A DNA stretch of 64,000 nucleotides from Providencia rettgeri (GTDB lineage: Bacteria; Pseudomonadota; Gammaproteobacteria; Enterobacterales; Enterobacteriaceae): assembly GCF_023205015.1 (NCBI RefSeq), contig NZ_CP096258.1, positions 1,922,001-1,986,000 on the forward strand, read 5' to 3'. Below are positions 1-9,008 of the stretch, piece by piece (positions within the stretch are counted from its first letter, which is position 1; every line of letters starts with the position of its first letter). Position numbers and translations under genes: made by a program. A model generated the notes under the pieces. That model saw nothing but the letters and a program-made list of their open reading frames with translations. It did not search any database and was not told the DNA's origin.

Positions 1-1221
1 TCAAGAATTCAGCGCCATTTAGAACAGTTGGCAGAATACACCGCAACTCCGGGTCAGGGTACTACGCGGATGAGCTACAGCGAACAAGATAAACAAGCTC
101 GTGCTTATCTCAAACAAGAAATGGCTGCGCTAGGCTTGCAAGTCCGTGAAGATGCGATTGGCAATATCTATGGGCGTTTAGAAGGCCTGCAAGCTGATTT
201 ACCTGCGGTTATTGTGGGCTCTCATTTCGACTCAGTTCCTCATGGAGGGGCATTCGATGGCCCCGCGGGGATTGTTACGGGTTTGGATGTTGTCGCGCGC
301 ATTCGCGAGCAAAACTTAACACCAAAGTATCCCTTAGAAGTGATCGCATTAGTTGAAGAAGAAGGTACCAGTTTTGGCCGCGGTTTGATGGCGTCGAGTG
401 TAATAACAGGGCTGATAGGCACAAAAGAATTATACCAATTGAAAGATAGTCAGGGCGTGAGTGCCGCGAAACGTATGGCTGATGCAGGGTTCAATGCAGA
501 CAATGCATCCCAAGCGGTGCTTGACCCTAAAAAGGTTAAAGCATTTTTAGAGCTACATATCGAACAAGGTCCAGTATTAGAACAGGTCAATGAAGATGTA
601 GGGATCGTAGAAACCATCGTTGGTATCAGTCAGTTAGAAATTAAACTGACAGGTAAAGCTGGCCATGCAGGTACTACGCCAATGAATATGCGAGCCGATG
701 CATTAGTGTGTGCGAGCCAAATTATCAGCCAAATTCCTAAACTCGCGAAAGCGGCGGGCGATAATACCGTTGCGACAGTGGGGCGTTTAGCGGTATTACC
801 GAATGGGGCGAATGTTATCCCAAGCGAAGTCACCTTTAGCGTCGATATCCGTTCTAAAAATGATGTCGCGTTACGTAAAGTAATTGAGCAAGTAATTGAG
901 TTAACAGAACAAATAAGTGATTCGTTAGCTATTTCAAGCGATATTGTTCAGCCGTTATATGTTCAGCCAACGGAGCTCAATAGCGATATTCATCAACTGA
1001 TGCGACAGCATGCCAGCGACCAAAACTTACGTTTTCGTTCAATGGTCAGTGGTGCAGGGCATGACACAATGATTTTTGCGGGTATAACTCAAACAGGGTT
1101 GATATTTGTGCCAAGCCGTAATGGGTTAAGCCATCATCCTGATGAATGGACGGATTATGCACAAATTGCACGCGGGGCAGATGTGATGTTTGCTACTGTT
1201 AAATCATTAATAGAATGTTAA
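1..1221 (+). CDS. M20-family Zn-dependent amidohydrolase (allantoate / N-carbamoyl-amino-acid hydrolase type), 5' end cut by window
   Basis: The frame is open from base 1, so the start codon lies upstream of the window; the TTG at 28 is only an internal codon. The protein matches the AllC/HyuC/beta-ureidopropionase branch of peptidase family M20. Visible metal-site motifs, in order, are SHFDSVPHGGAFDG (His and Asp ligands), LVEEEGTSFG (catalytic Glu plus ligand), LELHIEQGPVLE (His) and the C-terminal GAGHDTM and SHHPDEW. The dimerisation/lid domain lies between. This branch hydrolyses C-N bonds of N-carbamoyl or ureido compounds with two Zn or Mn ions in the cytosol. The exact substrate cannot be told from sequence. 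A second M20 gene follows after 52 bp, suggesting a shared transcript for scavenging acylated or carbamoylated amino acids. Confidence 0.85.
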   Translation, partial: SRIQRHLEQLAEYTATPGQGTTRMSYSEQDKQARAYLKQEMAALGLQVREDAIGNIYGRLEGLQADLPAVIVGSHFDSVPHGGAFDGPAGIVTGLDVVARIREQNLTPKYPLEVIALVEEEGTSFGRGLMASSVITGLIGTKELYQLKDSQGVSAAKRMADAGFNADNASQAVLDPKKVKAFLELHIEQGPVLEQVNEDVGIVETIVGISQLEIKLTGKAGHAGTTPMNMRADALVCASQIISQIPKLAKAAGDNTVATVGRLAVLPNGANVIPSEVTFSVDIRSKNDVALRKVIEQVIELTEQISDSLAISSDIVQPLYVQPTELNSDIHQLMRQHASDQNLRFRSMVSGAGHDTMIFAGITQTGLIFVPSRNGLSHHPDEWTDYAQIARGADVMFATVKSLIEC

Positions 1222-1273
1222 TAAATTAGCTAGATAAAGTATCTGGCTGTGTAATAGGGTAAAAGGTAGAAAA

Positions 1274-2458
1274 ATGATCAACAAAATAATTACAGCCGCA
1301 ATCAAAAAACACACACCTGAAATGATTGCTTTTCGTCGTGATCTACACGCTCACCCTGAACTACCGTTTGAAGAAATACGCACGACAAAACGTATTGCTG
1401 AAGAATTAGACAAAATTGGAATAGCGTATCGATTAACTGAGCCTACAGGTGTCATTGCTGAAATTAAAGGCGGTAAGCCAGGTAAAACGGTTGCTCTACG
1501 TGCAGATATCGATGCTTTACCCGTTTTAGAGTTAAATGATTCATTAGAATATAAATCAACAATTGAAGGAAAAATGCATGCTTGTGGCCATGATGCTCAC
1601 ACCGCAATGCTATTAACCGCAGCCAAAGCGCTATATGAGGTGCGTGAAGAATTAGCGGGTAATGTACGTTTAATTTTCCAACCTGCTGAAGAGATTGCTC
1701 AAGGCGCATTAGCTATGATCAAGCAAGGTGCAATCGAAAATGTCGATAACGTTTTTGGCATGCATATTTGGACAACCACACCATCTGGAAAAGTGTCTTG
1801 CAATGTGGGTGGGTCTTTCGCATCCGCGGACTTACTGAAAGTCACTTTTAAAGGACGGGGTGGCCATGGTTCAATGCCAGAGGCCACCATTGACGCTGCG
1901 GTTGTTGCGTCTGCATTTGTTATGAATTTACAAGCGATAGTTTCCCGAGAAACGTCTTCTTTAGACTCAGCGGTGGTCACGATAGGTAAAATGGATGTCG
2001 GGACTCGCTTTAATGTCATCGCTGAAAATGCGGTGTTAGATGGCACGGTACGTTGTTTTGATATTGAAACTCGTAACCGCATCGAAGCGGCTATCCGTCG
2101 TTATGCGGAACACACGGCGGCTATTTATGGGGCGACGGCACACGTTGATTATATCTATGGGACATTACCAGTTATCAATGAAGAGCGGAGCGCGTTACTG
2201 GCTCAATCCGTGATTTCGCAAGCTTTTGGTGAGCAAGCGCTGATTAATGAAAGACCGACACCGGGCGGTGAAGATTTCAGCTTCTACATTGAAAATATCC
2301 CAGGATGCTTTGCTCTACTAGGCACAGGAAATGCCGAAAAGGACACTCAATGGGCACATCATCATGGCTGCTTTAATATTGATGAAGACACGATGGCGAC
2401 AGGTGCTGAGCTTCATGCTCAGTATGCATGGAGCTATTTACAGCAACAGGAGTTTTAA
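1274..2458 (+). CDS. M20D-family amidohydrolase (N-acyl-amino-acid / hippurate hydrolase type)
   Basis: A 394-residue cytosolic metallo-amidohydrolase of the aminoacylase/hippurate hydrolase branch of M20. Motifs seen are the N-terminal HAHPELPFEE, the first metal site ACGHDAHTAMLL, the PAEE catalytic Glu pair, the lid-domain HGSMPE and the C-terminal PTPGGEDFSFY. Length and motif order are normal for the family, which removes acyl groups from amino acids such as N-acetyl or N-benzoyl forms. The ATG at 1274 is preceded by a purine-rich AAAAGGTAG. It follows another M20 hydrolase in the same direction, so the two may act in series on modified amino acids. The XRE-cupin regulator further downstream is on the other strand and need not control them. 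The substrate is unknown. Confidence 0.85.
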   Translation: MINKIITAAIKKHTPEMIAFRRDLHAHPELPFEEIRTTKRIAEELDKIGIAYRLTEPTGVIAEIKGGKPGKTVALRADIDALPVLELNDSLEYKSTIEGKMHACGHDAHTAMLLTAAKALYEVREELAGNVRLIFQPAEEIAQGALAMIKQGAIENVDNVFGMHIWTTTPSGKVSCNVGGSFASADLLKVTFKGRGGHGSMPEATIDAAVVASAFVMNLQAIVSRETSSLDSAVVTIGKMDVGTRFNVIAENAVLDGTVRCFDIETRNRIEAAIRRYAEHTAAIYGATAHVDYIYGTLPVINEERSALLAQSVISQAFGEQALINERPTPGGEDFSFYIENIPGCFALLGTGNAEKDTQWAHHHGCFNIDEDTMATGAELHAQYAWSYLQQQEF

Positions 2459-2545
2459 TTGAGCCTGTTAATGCTATTAGGGTTAGTTGTTTTACCAATA
2501 CCAGGATTACCACTAACCCTACTGCCGATTTATTTTGGTTATTAA
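2459..2545 (+). CDS. possible 28-residue hydrophobic peptide directly after the amidohydrolase
   Basis: A TTG codon directly abuts the TAA of the upstream hydrolase and opens a 28-codon frame rich in Leu, Val, Ile and Pro, ending PIYFGY. The upstream gene ends in CAGGAG, which would serve as a ribosome site at about 8 bases. The product looks like one short membrane helix with a PIPGLPLTLLP turn. It could be a small membrane peptide or the remnant of a larger transporter gene. I do not recognise it, and the evidence is only position, ribosome site and composition. Confidence 0.3.
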   Translation: MSLLMLLGLVVLPIPGLPLTLLPIYFGY

Positions 2546-2588
2546 GATAAGTTAAGAGCGCGAATAGCGGCGAGTTGTGTAGCCGCTA

Positions 2589-2762
2589 TTAATTATGATG
2601 AATAAAAATAGCGTCTCTTAAACGTTGTTGTTGTTCAAATCGTTGTTCTTGGTTGATTTGTGGATCATGGGATAGCTGCATTAGCATTTCATTCATATTA
2701 TGAACTGAGTTTTCATCAATCAATCGATTTACTTTTTCAACAATTTCATCATAGTAGGACAT
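2589..2762 (-). CDS. ydcY: YdcY-like small protein (DUF2526)
   Basis: A 57-residue reading frame on the minus strand starting MSYYDEIVEKVNRLIDE. It resembles enterobacterial YdcY: an MSxxDE start, an acidic amphipathic helix, the NEMLMQLS segment, then a glutamine-rich QEQRFEQQQRLRDAI run. It is shorter at the C terminus than the roughly 77-residue E. coli protein. ATG at 2762 is preceded by GGAGCCTGTGTG. No biochemical role is known for the family, and no membrane or signal segment is visible. It lies alone between the M20 pair and the XRE-cupin regulator. Confidence 0.7.
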   Translation of the reverse strand: MSYYDEIVEKVNRLIDENSVHNMNEMLMQLSHDPQINQEQRFEQQQRLRDAIFIHHN

Positions 2763-2829
2763 CACACAGGCTCCAATTAATATTCATTAAAGTTATCATA
2801 ACGCAAAATCTATTGGGTTAGATAGGCGA

Positions 2830-3390
2830 TTAATTCTGTTTGTCGATCACCATAACCGCCATCGTATTCGGTTCTAAGGCTCGCATTATATGCGGCTCAT
2901 CCCCAGGGTAGTGAATATAGTCGCCAACCTGTAACTCAACAGGGTTATCCAGTGGGCCGACTAATGCTCTGCCGGACATAATAATGATGTGCTCGCTGAC
3001 GCCATGCATATGAGGTTCTGAAATACGATCGCGGCCGGGCTGGGCCACCACAGTATAAATATCACGTCGCGAATCTGCGGGAGCTGATGAGAGCAAAAAG
3101 GCCAAATAATTTGCGTGCTCAGCACTAACAGGTATCGCCTCCCCATGGCGGATCACCGTGACAGCTTCTTGTTTCTCTTCAATTAATCGCGCGAAAGGAA
3201 TATCTAACGCCACACAAAGTGCCCATAAGGTTTCAATACTTGGGTTACCACTACCCGATTCCAATTGAGAAAGTGTCGATTTAGCGATACCTGCTTTGCG
3301 AGATAGTTCTGATAGGGATAGCCCGCTTTTTTGTCTTTCACGAACAAGGGCTTTCGAAATCAACTCAATGGGAGGAGAAGGTAGATTCAA
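2830..3390 (-). CDS. XRE-family transcriptional regulator with C-terminal cupin domain
   Basis: A 186-residue two-domain regulator. Residues ~10-65 form a Cro/CI-type helix-turn-helix (LSLSELSRKAGIAKSTLSQLESG). Residues ~105-180 form a cupin barrel with EPHMHGVSEHIIIMSGRA and VGDYIHYPGDEPHIMRA, which carry the usual His/Glu pocket. Such proteins usually sense a small molecule through the cupin and act as repressors or activators of adjacent genes. It is transcribed divergently from the azlC-type gene, whose start is only 54 bp away. By position it is probably the local regulator of that amino-acid exporter. The ligand is not known. Confidence 0.88.
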   Translation of the reverse strand: MNLPSPPIELISKALVRERQKSGLSLSELSRKAGIAKSTLSQLESGSGNPSIETLWALCVALDIPFARLIEEKQEAVTVIRHGEAIPVSAEHANYLAFLLSSAPADSRRDIYTVVAQPGRDRISEPHMHGVSEHIIIMSGRALVGPLDNPVELQVGDYIHYPGDEPHIMRALEPNTMAVMVIDKQN

Positions 3391-3444
3391 TTTTCATTTC
3401 CTATTTAGATTGCACTTTACACTACATGTCGACATAATGAACGA

Positions 3445-4137
3445 ATGTATTATATATCGAACAGTCTAGGAATGCTAACGTCAATAAGCTCAACATTAAA
3501 TCATAGCACAGTGAAAAACATAGCTCTTGTCTGTTTTGCTGACTTAATTGTCGGCATTTCTTATGGCGCATTGGCGCTTTCACAAGGATTTGACTGGTGG
3601 GTACCACTCACTTTATCTATTTTGGTGCTCGCAGGGGCGTCTGAGTTTTTGTTTATCGGTGTTATTTTTGCAGGAGGTAGCCCGCTTTCTGCTGCACTTG
3701 CAGGGTTATTAGTGAATTCACGACATATTCCTTTTAGTTTTGCAACCAGTGATTTAACGGGTAAGGGAGCAAAGTCATTACTGGGCTTTCACATCATGAA
3801 TGATGAGAGCGTTGTATTTGGTTTAGCTCAAGAAACTGAATCAGAAAAACGTGCGGCTTTTTGGTTGTGTGGAATAGGTATTTTACTGTGTTGGCCAATA
3901 GGTGTCGTAATAGGTGAGGTATTGGGTAGCTTTATCAGTGATACACACATATATGGGATGGATGCGATGTTTCCTGCGATTATTTTAGCGCTTTCCTTGC
4001 CTGCATTCTCAGATAAACGCCTGAGGTTAACTGCAATAATTGGTGCGGTCATCGCGGTTGCAACTACACCGATATTGCCTGCAGGGATCCCTGTATTACT
4101 CGCGCTATTGAGCTTGGTTATTTATATAAGGAAATAA
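3445..4137 (+). CDS. azlC: AzlC-family branched-chain amino acid exporter, large subunit
   Basis: A 230-residue inner-membrane protein with several hydrophobic helices and the family signature FxxGxSYGALALSQGF near residue 35, followed by SILVLAGASEFLFIG and NSRHIPFSF. AzlC/YgaZ proteins pair with a small AzlD/YgaH partner to export branched-chain amino acids or methionine. The partner gene begins immediately after the stop. ATG at 3445 gives the longest form; ATG at 3472 is an alternative and neither has a strong ribosome site. It is divergent from the XRE-cupin gene, which suggests direct local control. Confidence 0.82.
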   Translation: MYYISNSLGMLTSISSTLNHSTVKNIALVCFADLIVGISYGALALSQGFDWWVPLTLSILVLAGASEFLFIGVIFAGGSPLSAALAGLLVNSRHIPFSFATSDLTGKGAKSLLGFHIMNDESVVFGLAQETESEKRAAFWLCGIGILLCWPIGVVIGEVLGSFISDTHIYGMDAMFPAIILALSLPAFSDKRLRLTAIIGAVIAVATTPILPAGIPVLLALLSLVIYIRK

Positions 4138-4458
4138 ATGATGACAAATAACCCATGGTTAATTATTAGCGGTATCTTACTGCTGGCGGTTGGTACTTAT
4201 TTAATGCGAGCATCAGGGGCTTTGCTGCGCGGTCGAGTAGTCCTTTCGGAGAATAGCAAAGTATTATTTTCAGCAGCAGCTATTGTTATTTTATTCTCGG
4301 TTGCGGCCACATCTACGTTATTTTCCGGTGATGAAGTTTCTGATTGGCCTAAAATTGTAGGGGTGTTAGTGGCAGGGATACTGACATGGTTTAAAAAGCC
4401 ATTTATTATCATTGTCTTGTCAGCTGCGATTGTGACTGCGTTACTTAGGTTAATTTGA
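4138..4458 (+). CDS. azlD: AzlD-family branched-chain amino acid exporter, small subunit
   Basis: A 106-residue protein with about four membrane helices, starting at ATG 4138 (or the adjacent ATG at 4141) directly abutting the azlC-type stop, so translation is probably coupled. The motif GTYLMRASGALLRGR near the N terminus is typical of AzlD, where E. coli YgaH has a similar RxxG pattern. Helices near residues 40-55, 70-85 and 88-104 follow. It should form the exporter complex with the preceding protein in the inner membrane. Confidence 0.8.
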   Translation: MMTNNPWLIISGILLLAVGTYLMRASGALLRGRVVLSENSKVLFSAAAIVILFSVAATSTLFSGDEVSDWPKIVGVLVAGILTWFKKPFIIIVLSAAIVTALLRLI

Positions 4459-4591
4459 GACTAACTTGAGGTTAATCAGAGCTATTTAACCTGAAGAAAG
4501 GTTACTATGAACAATGGACTGAACCGCCGCTAATTTGAATCGTGCTGATTTATGTAAGCTTTATAACTAACAGATAAAATAGCCAACAGAT

Positions 4592-4626
4592 AAAAAAAGT
4601 AGCCCCGACTTGAAAGGAGTGGGGCC
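4592..4626 (-). terminator. Rho-independent terminator of the YegP-like gene
   Basis: Read on the minus strand, a GCCCCACT / AGTCGGGGC stem with one bulge is followed by a run of seven T. It lies 9 bp past the stop of the minus-strand DUF1508 gene. Confidence 0.7.
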
Positions 4627-4634
4627 ACTGAAAT

Positions 4635-4823
4635 TTACTCAGTTAGATCTTTTATTGTTTCAGAAGAGCCATTTTTTTGGACAGAGGCAATCCCTTTAAG
4701 CGCAGATTGCTTCGATGCATACATTTCACTTTTAGCAATCACTTCGTGATTTGCTGCTTTTAAAACGAAATAGTAAGGCTGAGCAACGTCTTTAGTGGAT
4801 TTTTTTAATTCAAAATACCCCAT
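4635..4823 (-). CDS. YegP-like DUF1508 protein, single-repeat form
   Basis: The 62-residue product begins MGYFELKKS and contains the DUF1508 pattern: FELKKS, YYFVLKAANHEVIAKSEMYASKQ, then GIASVQKN. A well-placed AGGAGC sits 8 bases upstream of ATG 4823, so I prefer it over the longer frame that opens at 4862. E. coli YegP has two tandem copies of this domain in about 110 residues; here there is one. The family is associated with stress conditions but has no firm biochemical role. The gene is monocistronic, with its own terminator downstream. Confidence 0.78.
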   Translation of the reverse strand: MGYFELKKSTKDVAQPYYFVLKAANHEVIAKSEMYASKQSALKGIASVQKNGSSETIKDLTE

Positions 4824-4966
4824 GATAAGCTCCTGATTTTCTATTGAAAGGATGTTAAACAAAGTGTTAATAAGTCGCAGTTATTAACAATCTGCTTGAA
4901 TTAAGATTAGTCGCTATTAGGTGTTATTACTAGGGGAAAGGGTTCAATTCAGATAAACTTTTTTCT

Positions 4967-4993
4967 AAAAAAAAGCCCCTGTGATACAGAGGC
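4967..4993 (-). terminator. Rho-independent terminator of the small exported protein gene
   Basis: On the minus strand GCCTCTGT-ATC-ACAGGGGC (one mismatch) is followed by eight T. It lies about 130 bp after the stop of the exported-protein gene. Confidence 0.65.
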
Positions 4994-5122
4994 AATCGTA
5001 GGATATATAGAACTCTTTATTATTTAACTAAAATATCGGTTTTTACTCTCTACAGCTATCTGGTTGTACTTATCGATATAAAAGGTTTTGCCGATAACTT
5101 AATTAATATTCATTAATATTAA

Positions 5123-5431
5123 CTATTGATTTGCTGCTGGCGCGCTAATTGGTTTCGGTGTTGGCATCGTATTCATTGCTTTAAATTCAGGGACTTCTAT
5201 CACGGTAACTTTGACAATATAGCGTTTGCCATCTTCAATTTTTGGGGTATTATTGGCCAGTTTTTTTGCAGTTTCATTTGGTGCCGTCGTTTGTTCTGCA
5301 ACGCTATATATTATGTTGTGGTGGTTACCCATGTGTTGACGAGGCATTTTCTGGTTAACGCCATTTGCTGCCGCGGTAAAACCCACGGTTAATAATGCTA
5401 ATGCTAATAAACTGGTATTTAATTTTTTCAT
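5123..5431 (-). CDS. small exported protein of unknown function
   Basis: The 102-residue product starts MKKLNTSLLALALLTVGFTAAANG, a classical Sec signal peptide with a likely cut after the AAA/NG region. ATG 5431 has AGGAAATT just upstream, so I prefer it over the frame that stays open to 5521. The mature part has a histidine-rich patch (QHMGNHHN), a low-complexity Thr/Asn segment, then GKRYIVKVTVIEVPEFKAMN and a proline/alanine-rich tail. No cysteine is present. I do not recognise a family. It is probably periplasmic and transcribed alone. Confidence 0.6.
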   Translation of the reverse strand: MKKLNTSLLALALLTVGFTAAANGVNQKMPRQHMGNHHNIIYSVAEQTTAPNETAKKLANNTPKIEDGKRYIVKVTVIEVPEFKAMNTMPTPKPISAPAANQ

Positions 5432-5699
5432 TTCAATTTCCTCTGTATTGTTGATGAGTAAATCATTCACCAATTCATTTTGCCCCGCAATCGCTTTTAC
5501 CTCCCCTGACGGAAGCTCCATAATTACTGCACTTTTTATTCAAGCTTGTTCCATAATTTTTATAAAACAGTGGGTTAGTAGACGATAATTTACATTTTTA
5601 GACCACTTGTGCTAATGCAAATTTCAGTGCTGGAGACATCAAGGAGGATCGTCTAGGATGATAAGTTAGGTTCGTAAAACTCTTACAAAGTGAGTGTGT

Positions 5700-6704
5700 A
5701 TGTCAGATAAAAAAATTCCCCTTTCTTTACTCGATCTTGCGCCAATTATTGAGGGTTCCACAGCGAAAGAGGCCTTTGCTCATTCCCTTGACATCGCCCA
5801 ACTCGCAGAAAAACTGGGTTATCACCGCTATTGGTTAGCGGAACACCACAATATGACGGGGATCGCCAGCGCCGCTACGTCGGTATTGATTGGCTACCTT
5901 GCCGCGAATACGCAATCACTACGACTCGGTTCTGGTGGCGTGATGTTGCCGAACCATTCACCGTTGGTGATTGCAGAGCAATTTGGCACATTAAATACAC
6001 TTTACCCTGAGCGTATCGATTTAGGCATAGGACGTGCACCAGGAAGTGATCAACGAACGATGCAAGCGTTACGCCGCCATATGAATACGGATATCGATAA
6101 TTTTCCTCAAGATGTGGCTCAAATTGTCAATTGGTTTGATGCAACTAACCCAGATCCAGTCGTGCGTCCCGTTCCGGGATTTGGTGAAAAAATCCCCGTT
6201 TGGTTATTGGGTTCAAGCTTATACAGTGCAAGGCTAGCCGCGCAAATGGGACTGCCATTTGCCTTTGCTTCCCATTTTGCCCCTGATTTATTGTTGCAGG
6301 CGCTGGATGTTTATCGTGCTAATTTCCAGCCATCGCAGAGACTCTCTAAGCCGTATGCGATGGTGTGCATCAACATCATTGCCGCGGACACTCAACGTGA
6401 AGCGGAGTTTTTATTTACCTCGGTGCAGCAAGCGTTTGTCATGTTACGTCGTGGCCAGCCTTCTCAATTGCCTGCACCAGTCGAGAGTATGGAAAATATC
6501 TGGTCGCCTGCCGAGGAATTTGGTGTTCAACAAGCACTAGGTATGTCATTGGTAGGGGATAAAACTAAAGTACGCCATGGGCTAGAAACGATATTGCGAC
6601 AAACTCAAGCCGATGAAATTATGGTCAATGGCCAAATTTTTGATCATCAAGCTCGTTTACACTCTTTTGAGTTGGCAATGCAGGTCATGAACGAAATTAT
6701 GTAA
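5700..6704 (+). CDS. yhbW: luciferase-like FMN-dependent monooxygenase-family protein YhbW
   Basis: A 334-residue cytosolic protein of the bacterial luciferase-like superfamily (TIM barrel). It is strongly like E. coli YhbW through SLLDLAPI, RYWLAEHHNMTGIASAATSVLIGYLAA, GSGGVMLPNHSPLVIAEQFGTL and DLGIGRAPGSDQ. The C-terminal EIMVNGQIFDHQARLHSFELA is also conserved. ATG 5700 gives the MSDKKIPLSLLD start seen in the family; an in-frame GTG six bases upstream is less likely. The physiological substrate is unknown. A hairpin at about 6771-6788 follows the stop but has no clear T-run. Confidence 0.9.
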   Translation: MSDKKIPLSLLDLAPIIEGSTAKEAFAHSLDIAQLAEKLGYHRYWLAEHHNMTGIASAATSVLIGYLAANTQSLRLGSGGVMLPNHSPLVIAEQFGTLNTLYPERIDLGIGRAPGSDQRTMQALRRHMNTDIDNFPQDVAQIVNWFDATNPDPVVRPVPGFGEKIPVWLLGSSLYSARLAAQMGLPFAFASHFAPDLLLQALDVYRANFQPSQRLSKPYAMVCINIIAADTQREAEFLFTSVQQAFVMLRRGQPSQLPAPVESMENIWSPAEEFGVQQALGMSLVGDKTKVRHGLETILRQTQADEIMVNGQIFDHQARLHSFELAMQVMNEIM

Positions 6705-6797
6705 TGTATATAGTGGAATGCTTAACACCAATGCAAGGACGCATTTTCAGGCTGGGTTTAAAAAATGATAACCCAGAAAAATCTGGGTCATTGACGG

Positions 6798-7187
6798 CTA
6801 GCAAGCTATTTGTGGTTGATGAGGCTCTAAAGGGGGTAAACCATGAGCAGCACGTGCTCTATCGCAGGCCTCATTGTAAATACCATCCTGCCAAGATTGT
6901 TCGAACTCACGACACGGTGTGGGTCTTTGTGCATAAATCGAACAAGAGACACACTCACCAATAGTGCCTTCTAAGGCCTTACAGCGAGTATTTTGTTTTT
7001 GATTAGTCCCCTGCATACAACTCATAAAGGGGGTGACCTGCTCGGTTAAATGTTGGGGCACAATACCGCCTCCACTTTCAGCTTCAGCCCAATAAAAAGA
7101 GACGCGAAAATAGGCACAACACGCACCGCAGCTGACACAAGGGTTATCTGAAGGATCAGTTTTTAGGATATGGACATTATTAGTCAT
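6798..7187 (-). CDS. ykgJ: YkgJ-type cysteine-cluster protein (putative zinc/iron-chelating domain)
   Basis: A 129-residue protein with the CxxCGACC motif near residue 17-24 (PCVSCGACCAYFRVSFYWAE). Further cysteines occur at MSCMQG, RCKALEG, CVSCSIY and PCREFEQSW, the usual UPF0153/YkgJ arrangement of about eight cysteines that could bind a metal or Fe-S centre. The AEAESGGG segment is also like E. coli YkgJ. It is convergent with yhbW and 93 bp separate the stops. The function is unknown; metal binding is inferred from the cysteine spacing. Confidence 0.82.
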   Translation of the reverse strand: MTNNVHILKTDPSDNPCVSCGACCAYFRVSFYWAEAESGGGIVPQHLTEQVTPFMSCMQGTNQKQNTRCKALEGTIGECVSCSIYAQRPTPCREFEQSWQDGIYNEACDRARAAHGLPPLEPHQPQIAC

Positions 7188-7386
7188 ATTAAAAAACCAT
7201 AAATGATTGTTGATAAATCCCCATAGGAAATGGGGGGACGCAACACAAGCAGGAAGCTCAAGAAAACGTTGCTCAAATTTTATTATCTTATGTAATCCCA
7301 GCTTATTGCAATAGAACTCAGCACAAAAAACTGGGTTTTTTGATATTATCCAAGGTAAATAAAATCAAAATAGTTATAGCAACGAT

Positions 7387-7412
7387 AAAAAAACCTGCCG
7401 AAGCAGGTTTTC
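7387..7412 (-). terminator. Rho-independent terminator after tcyP
   Basis: AAACCTGC-CGAA-GCAGGTTT with A-run and T-run on the two sides, so it can work in both directions. It lies 24 bp past the tcyP stop. Confidence 0.85.
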
Positions 7413-7435
7413 TGATATAGATAACAGTTTAATTA

Positions 7436-8827
7436 TTAAACATGTTTTAAATCTGCATCATCATTTTGATTGAATATTGCTTTATCTGTTTCACCCATCA
7501 ACTGGCTGGTCACTGTCCCTGCTGTCATTGAACCACTGACATTCAATGCAGTACGGCCCATATCAATTAACGGTTCAACTGAAATCAATAGGGCAACTAA
7601 TGTGACAGGTAAACCCATCGCTGGAAGTACAATTAACGCTGCAAAAGTTGCACCGCCACCGACACCGGCAACACCCGCTGAACTGATAGTAACGATACCA
7701 ACGAGTGTTGCTATCCAGAGTGGGTCGAATGGGTTAATGCCCATTGTTGGTGCGACCATCACGGCTAACATTGCAGGATAGATACCCGCACAACCATTTT
7801 GCCCAATTGTTGCACCAAAGGATGCAGAGAAACTAGCAATCGATTCAGGGATACCAAAACGACGTGTTTGTGTTTCAATATTCAGTGGAATACTTGCAGC
7901 ACTTGAACGGCTAGTGAATGCAAAGGTTAAAACAGGGCCTGCTTTTTTAAAGAACTTAATCGGGTTCAAGCCTGTTGTCGCAACTAAAATGCCATGTACA
8001 ACAAACATAATGCCTAACGCAACATAGGACGCAATAACAAAAGTTCCTAGGTTGATGATGTCATGTAAGTTTGAACTTGCTACGACTTTAATCATCAGCG
8101 CCATCACACCATACGGCGTTAAACGCATGACTAAACGAACTAATTTCATTGCCCAAGCCTGCATAACATCAATCGCTGCTAAGGCTTTTTCACCACGTTC
8201 TTTATCGTCTTTAAACAATTGTAGTGCGGCAACACCCAGGAAGGCGGCAAAAATAACGACACTAATAATTGATGTTGGGTTTGCACCCGTTAAATCCGCA
8301 AATGGATTTTTGGGAATAAACGATAAAATTAGTTGAGGTACGGTTAAGTCGGAAACTTTCCCAATATAGTTGCTTTCTATTGCAGATAAACGTGCTGTTT
8401 CGGATTGACCTTGAACTAAGCCTTCTGCAGTTAAACCGAATACATTGGCAATTAAAATACCTACTAACGCTGCAATAGCAGTGGTAAATAACAAGGTGCC
8501 AATTGTTAAAAAGCTTATTTTACCCAGCGAAGACGCTTTATGTAGCCTTGCCACTGCACTTAGTATTGAAGCAAACACCAATGGCATAATCACCATTTGT
8601 AATAGCTGCACATAACCATTTCCGACAATATTAAACCACAGAATGGAGTCTTTTACCGTTTGGTGGCCACTGCCATATACGAGGTGCAGTACTACCCCAT
8701 AGGCAACACCGAAAACCAGGCCAACTAACACTTTCTTAGATAGGCTCCAGCCTTTAGCCCCTAGTTTTGCTAACAGTATTAGTAGTGCTACAAAACCGAG
8801 CACATTAATAATTAAAGGAATATTCAT
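7436..8827 (-). CDS. tcyP: L-cystine symporter TcyP (YdjN)
   Basis: A 463-residue inner-membrane carrier of the dicarboxylate/amino acid:cation symporter (DAACS) family. It follows E. coli YdjN closely: SLSKKVLVGLVFGV, LWFNIVGNGYVQLLQMVIMPLVFASILSAVARLH, the FAFTSRSSAASIPLNIE serine-rich loop and FSASFGATIGQNGCAGIYPAMLA. Known TcyP imports cystine, the oxidised form of cysteine, for sulfur nutrition. ATG 8827 has GGAG eight bases upstream; an in-frame TTG at 8839 is less likely. The gene stands alone with a terminator behind it. In E. coli it also neighbours ydjM. Confidence 0.92.
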   Translation of the reverse strand: MNIPLIINVLGFVALLILLAKLGAKGWSLSKKVLVGLVFGVAYGVVLHLVYGSGHQTVKDSILWFNIVGNGYVQLLQMVIMPLVFASILSAVARLHKASSLGKISFLTIGTLLFTTAIAALVGILIANVFGLTAEGLVQGQSETARLSAIESNYIGKVSDLTVPQLILSFIPKNPFADLTGANPTSIISVVIFAAFLGVAALQLFKDDKERGEKALAAIDVMQAWAMKLVRLVMRLTPYGVMALMIKVVASSNLHDIINLGTFVIASYVALGIMFVVHGILVATTGLNPIKFFKKAGPVLTFAFTSRSSAASIPLNIETQTRRFGIPESIASFSASFGATIGQNGCAGIYPAMLAVMVAPTMGINPFDPLWIATLVGIVTISSAGVAGVGGGATFAALIVLPAMGLPVTLVALLISVEPLIDMGRTALNVSGSMTAGTVTSQLMGETDKAIFNQNDDADLKHV

Positions 8828-9008
8828 TCCGAACTCCAAATCATATTTTTATAAGGTATGTTACTTGCCCTTTAGTCCTTATTGGTTATAAGGATTTAGT
8901 TGCTTCAAACAACTGGTTATATGTTATCAGCTGATAAAACACATTTCTTATACCAAAAAGTAATAAGATAGTATTATTCATACTTACATTATATTACAAA
9001 ACTATAAT

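Noticed and set aside
6704..6964. Plus-strand 86-codon frame after yhbW
   Set aside because: It mostly overlaps ykgJ on the other strand, whose cysteine motifs are clearly coding.
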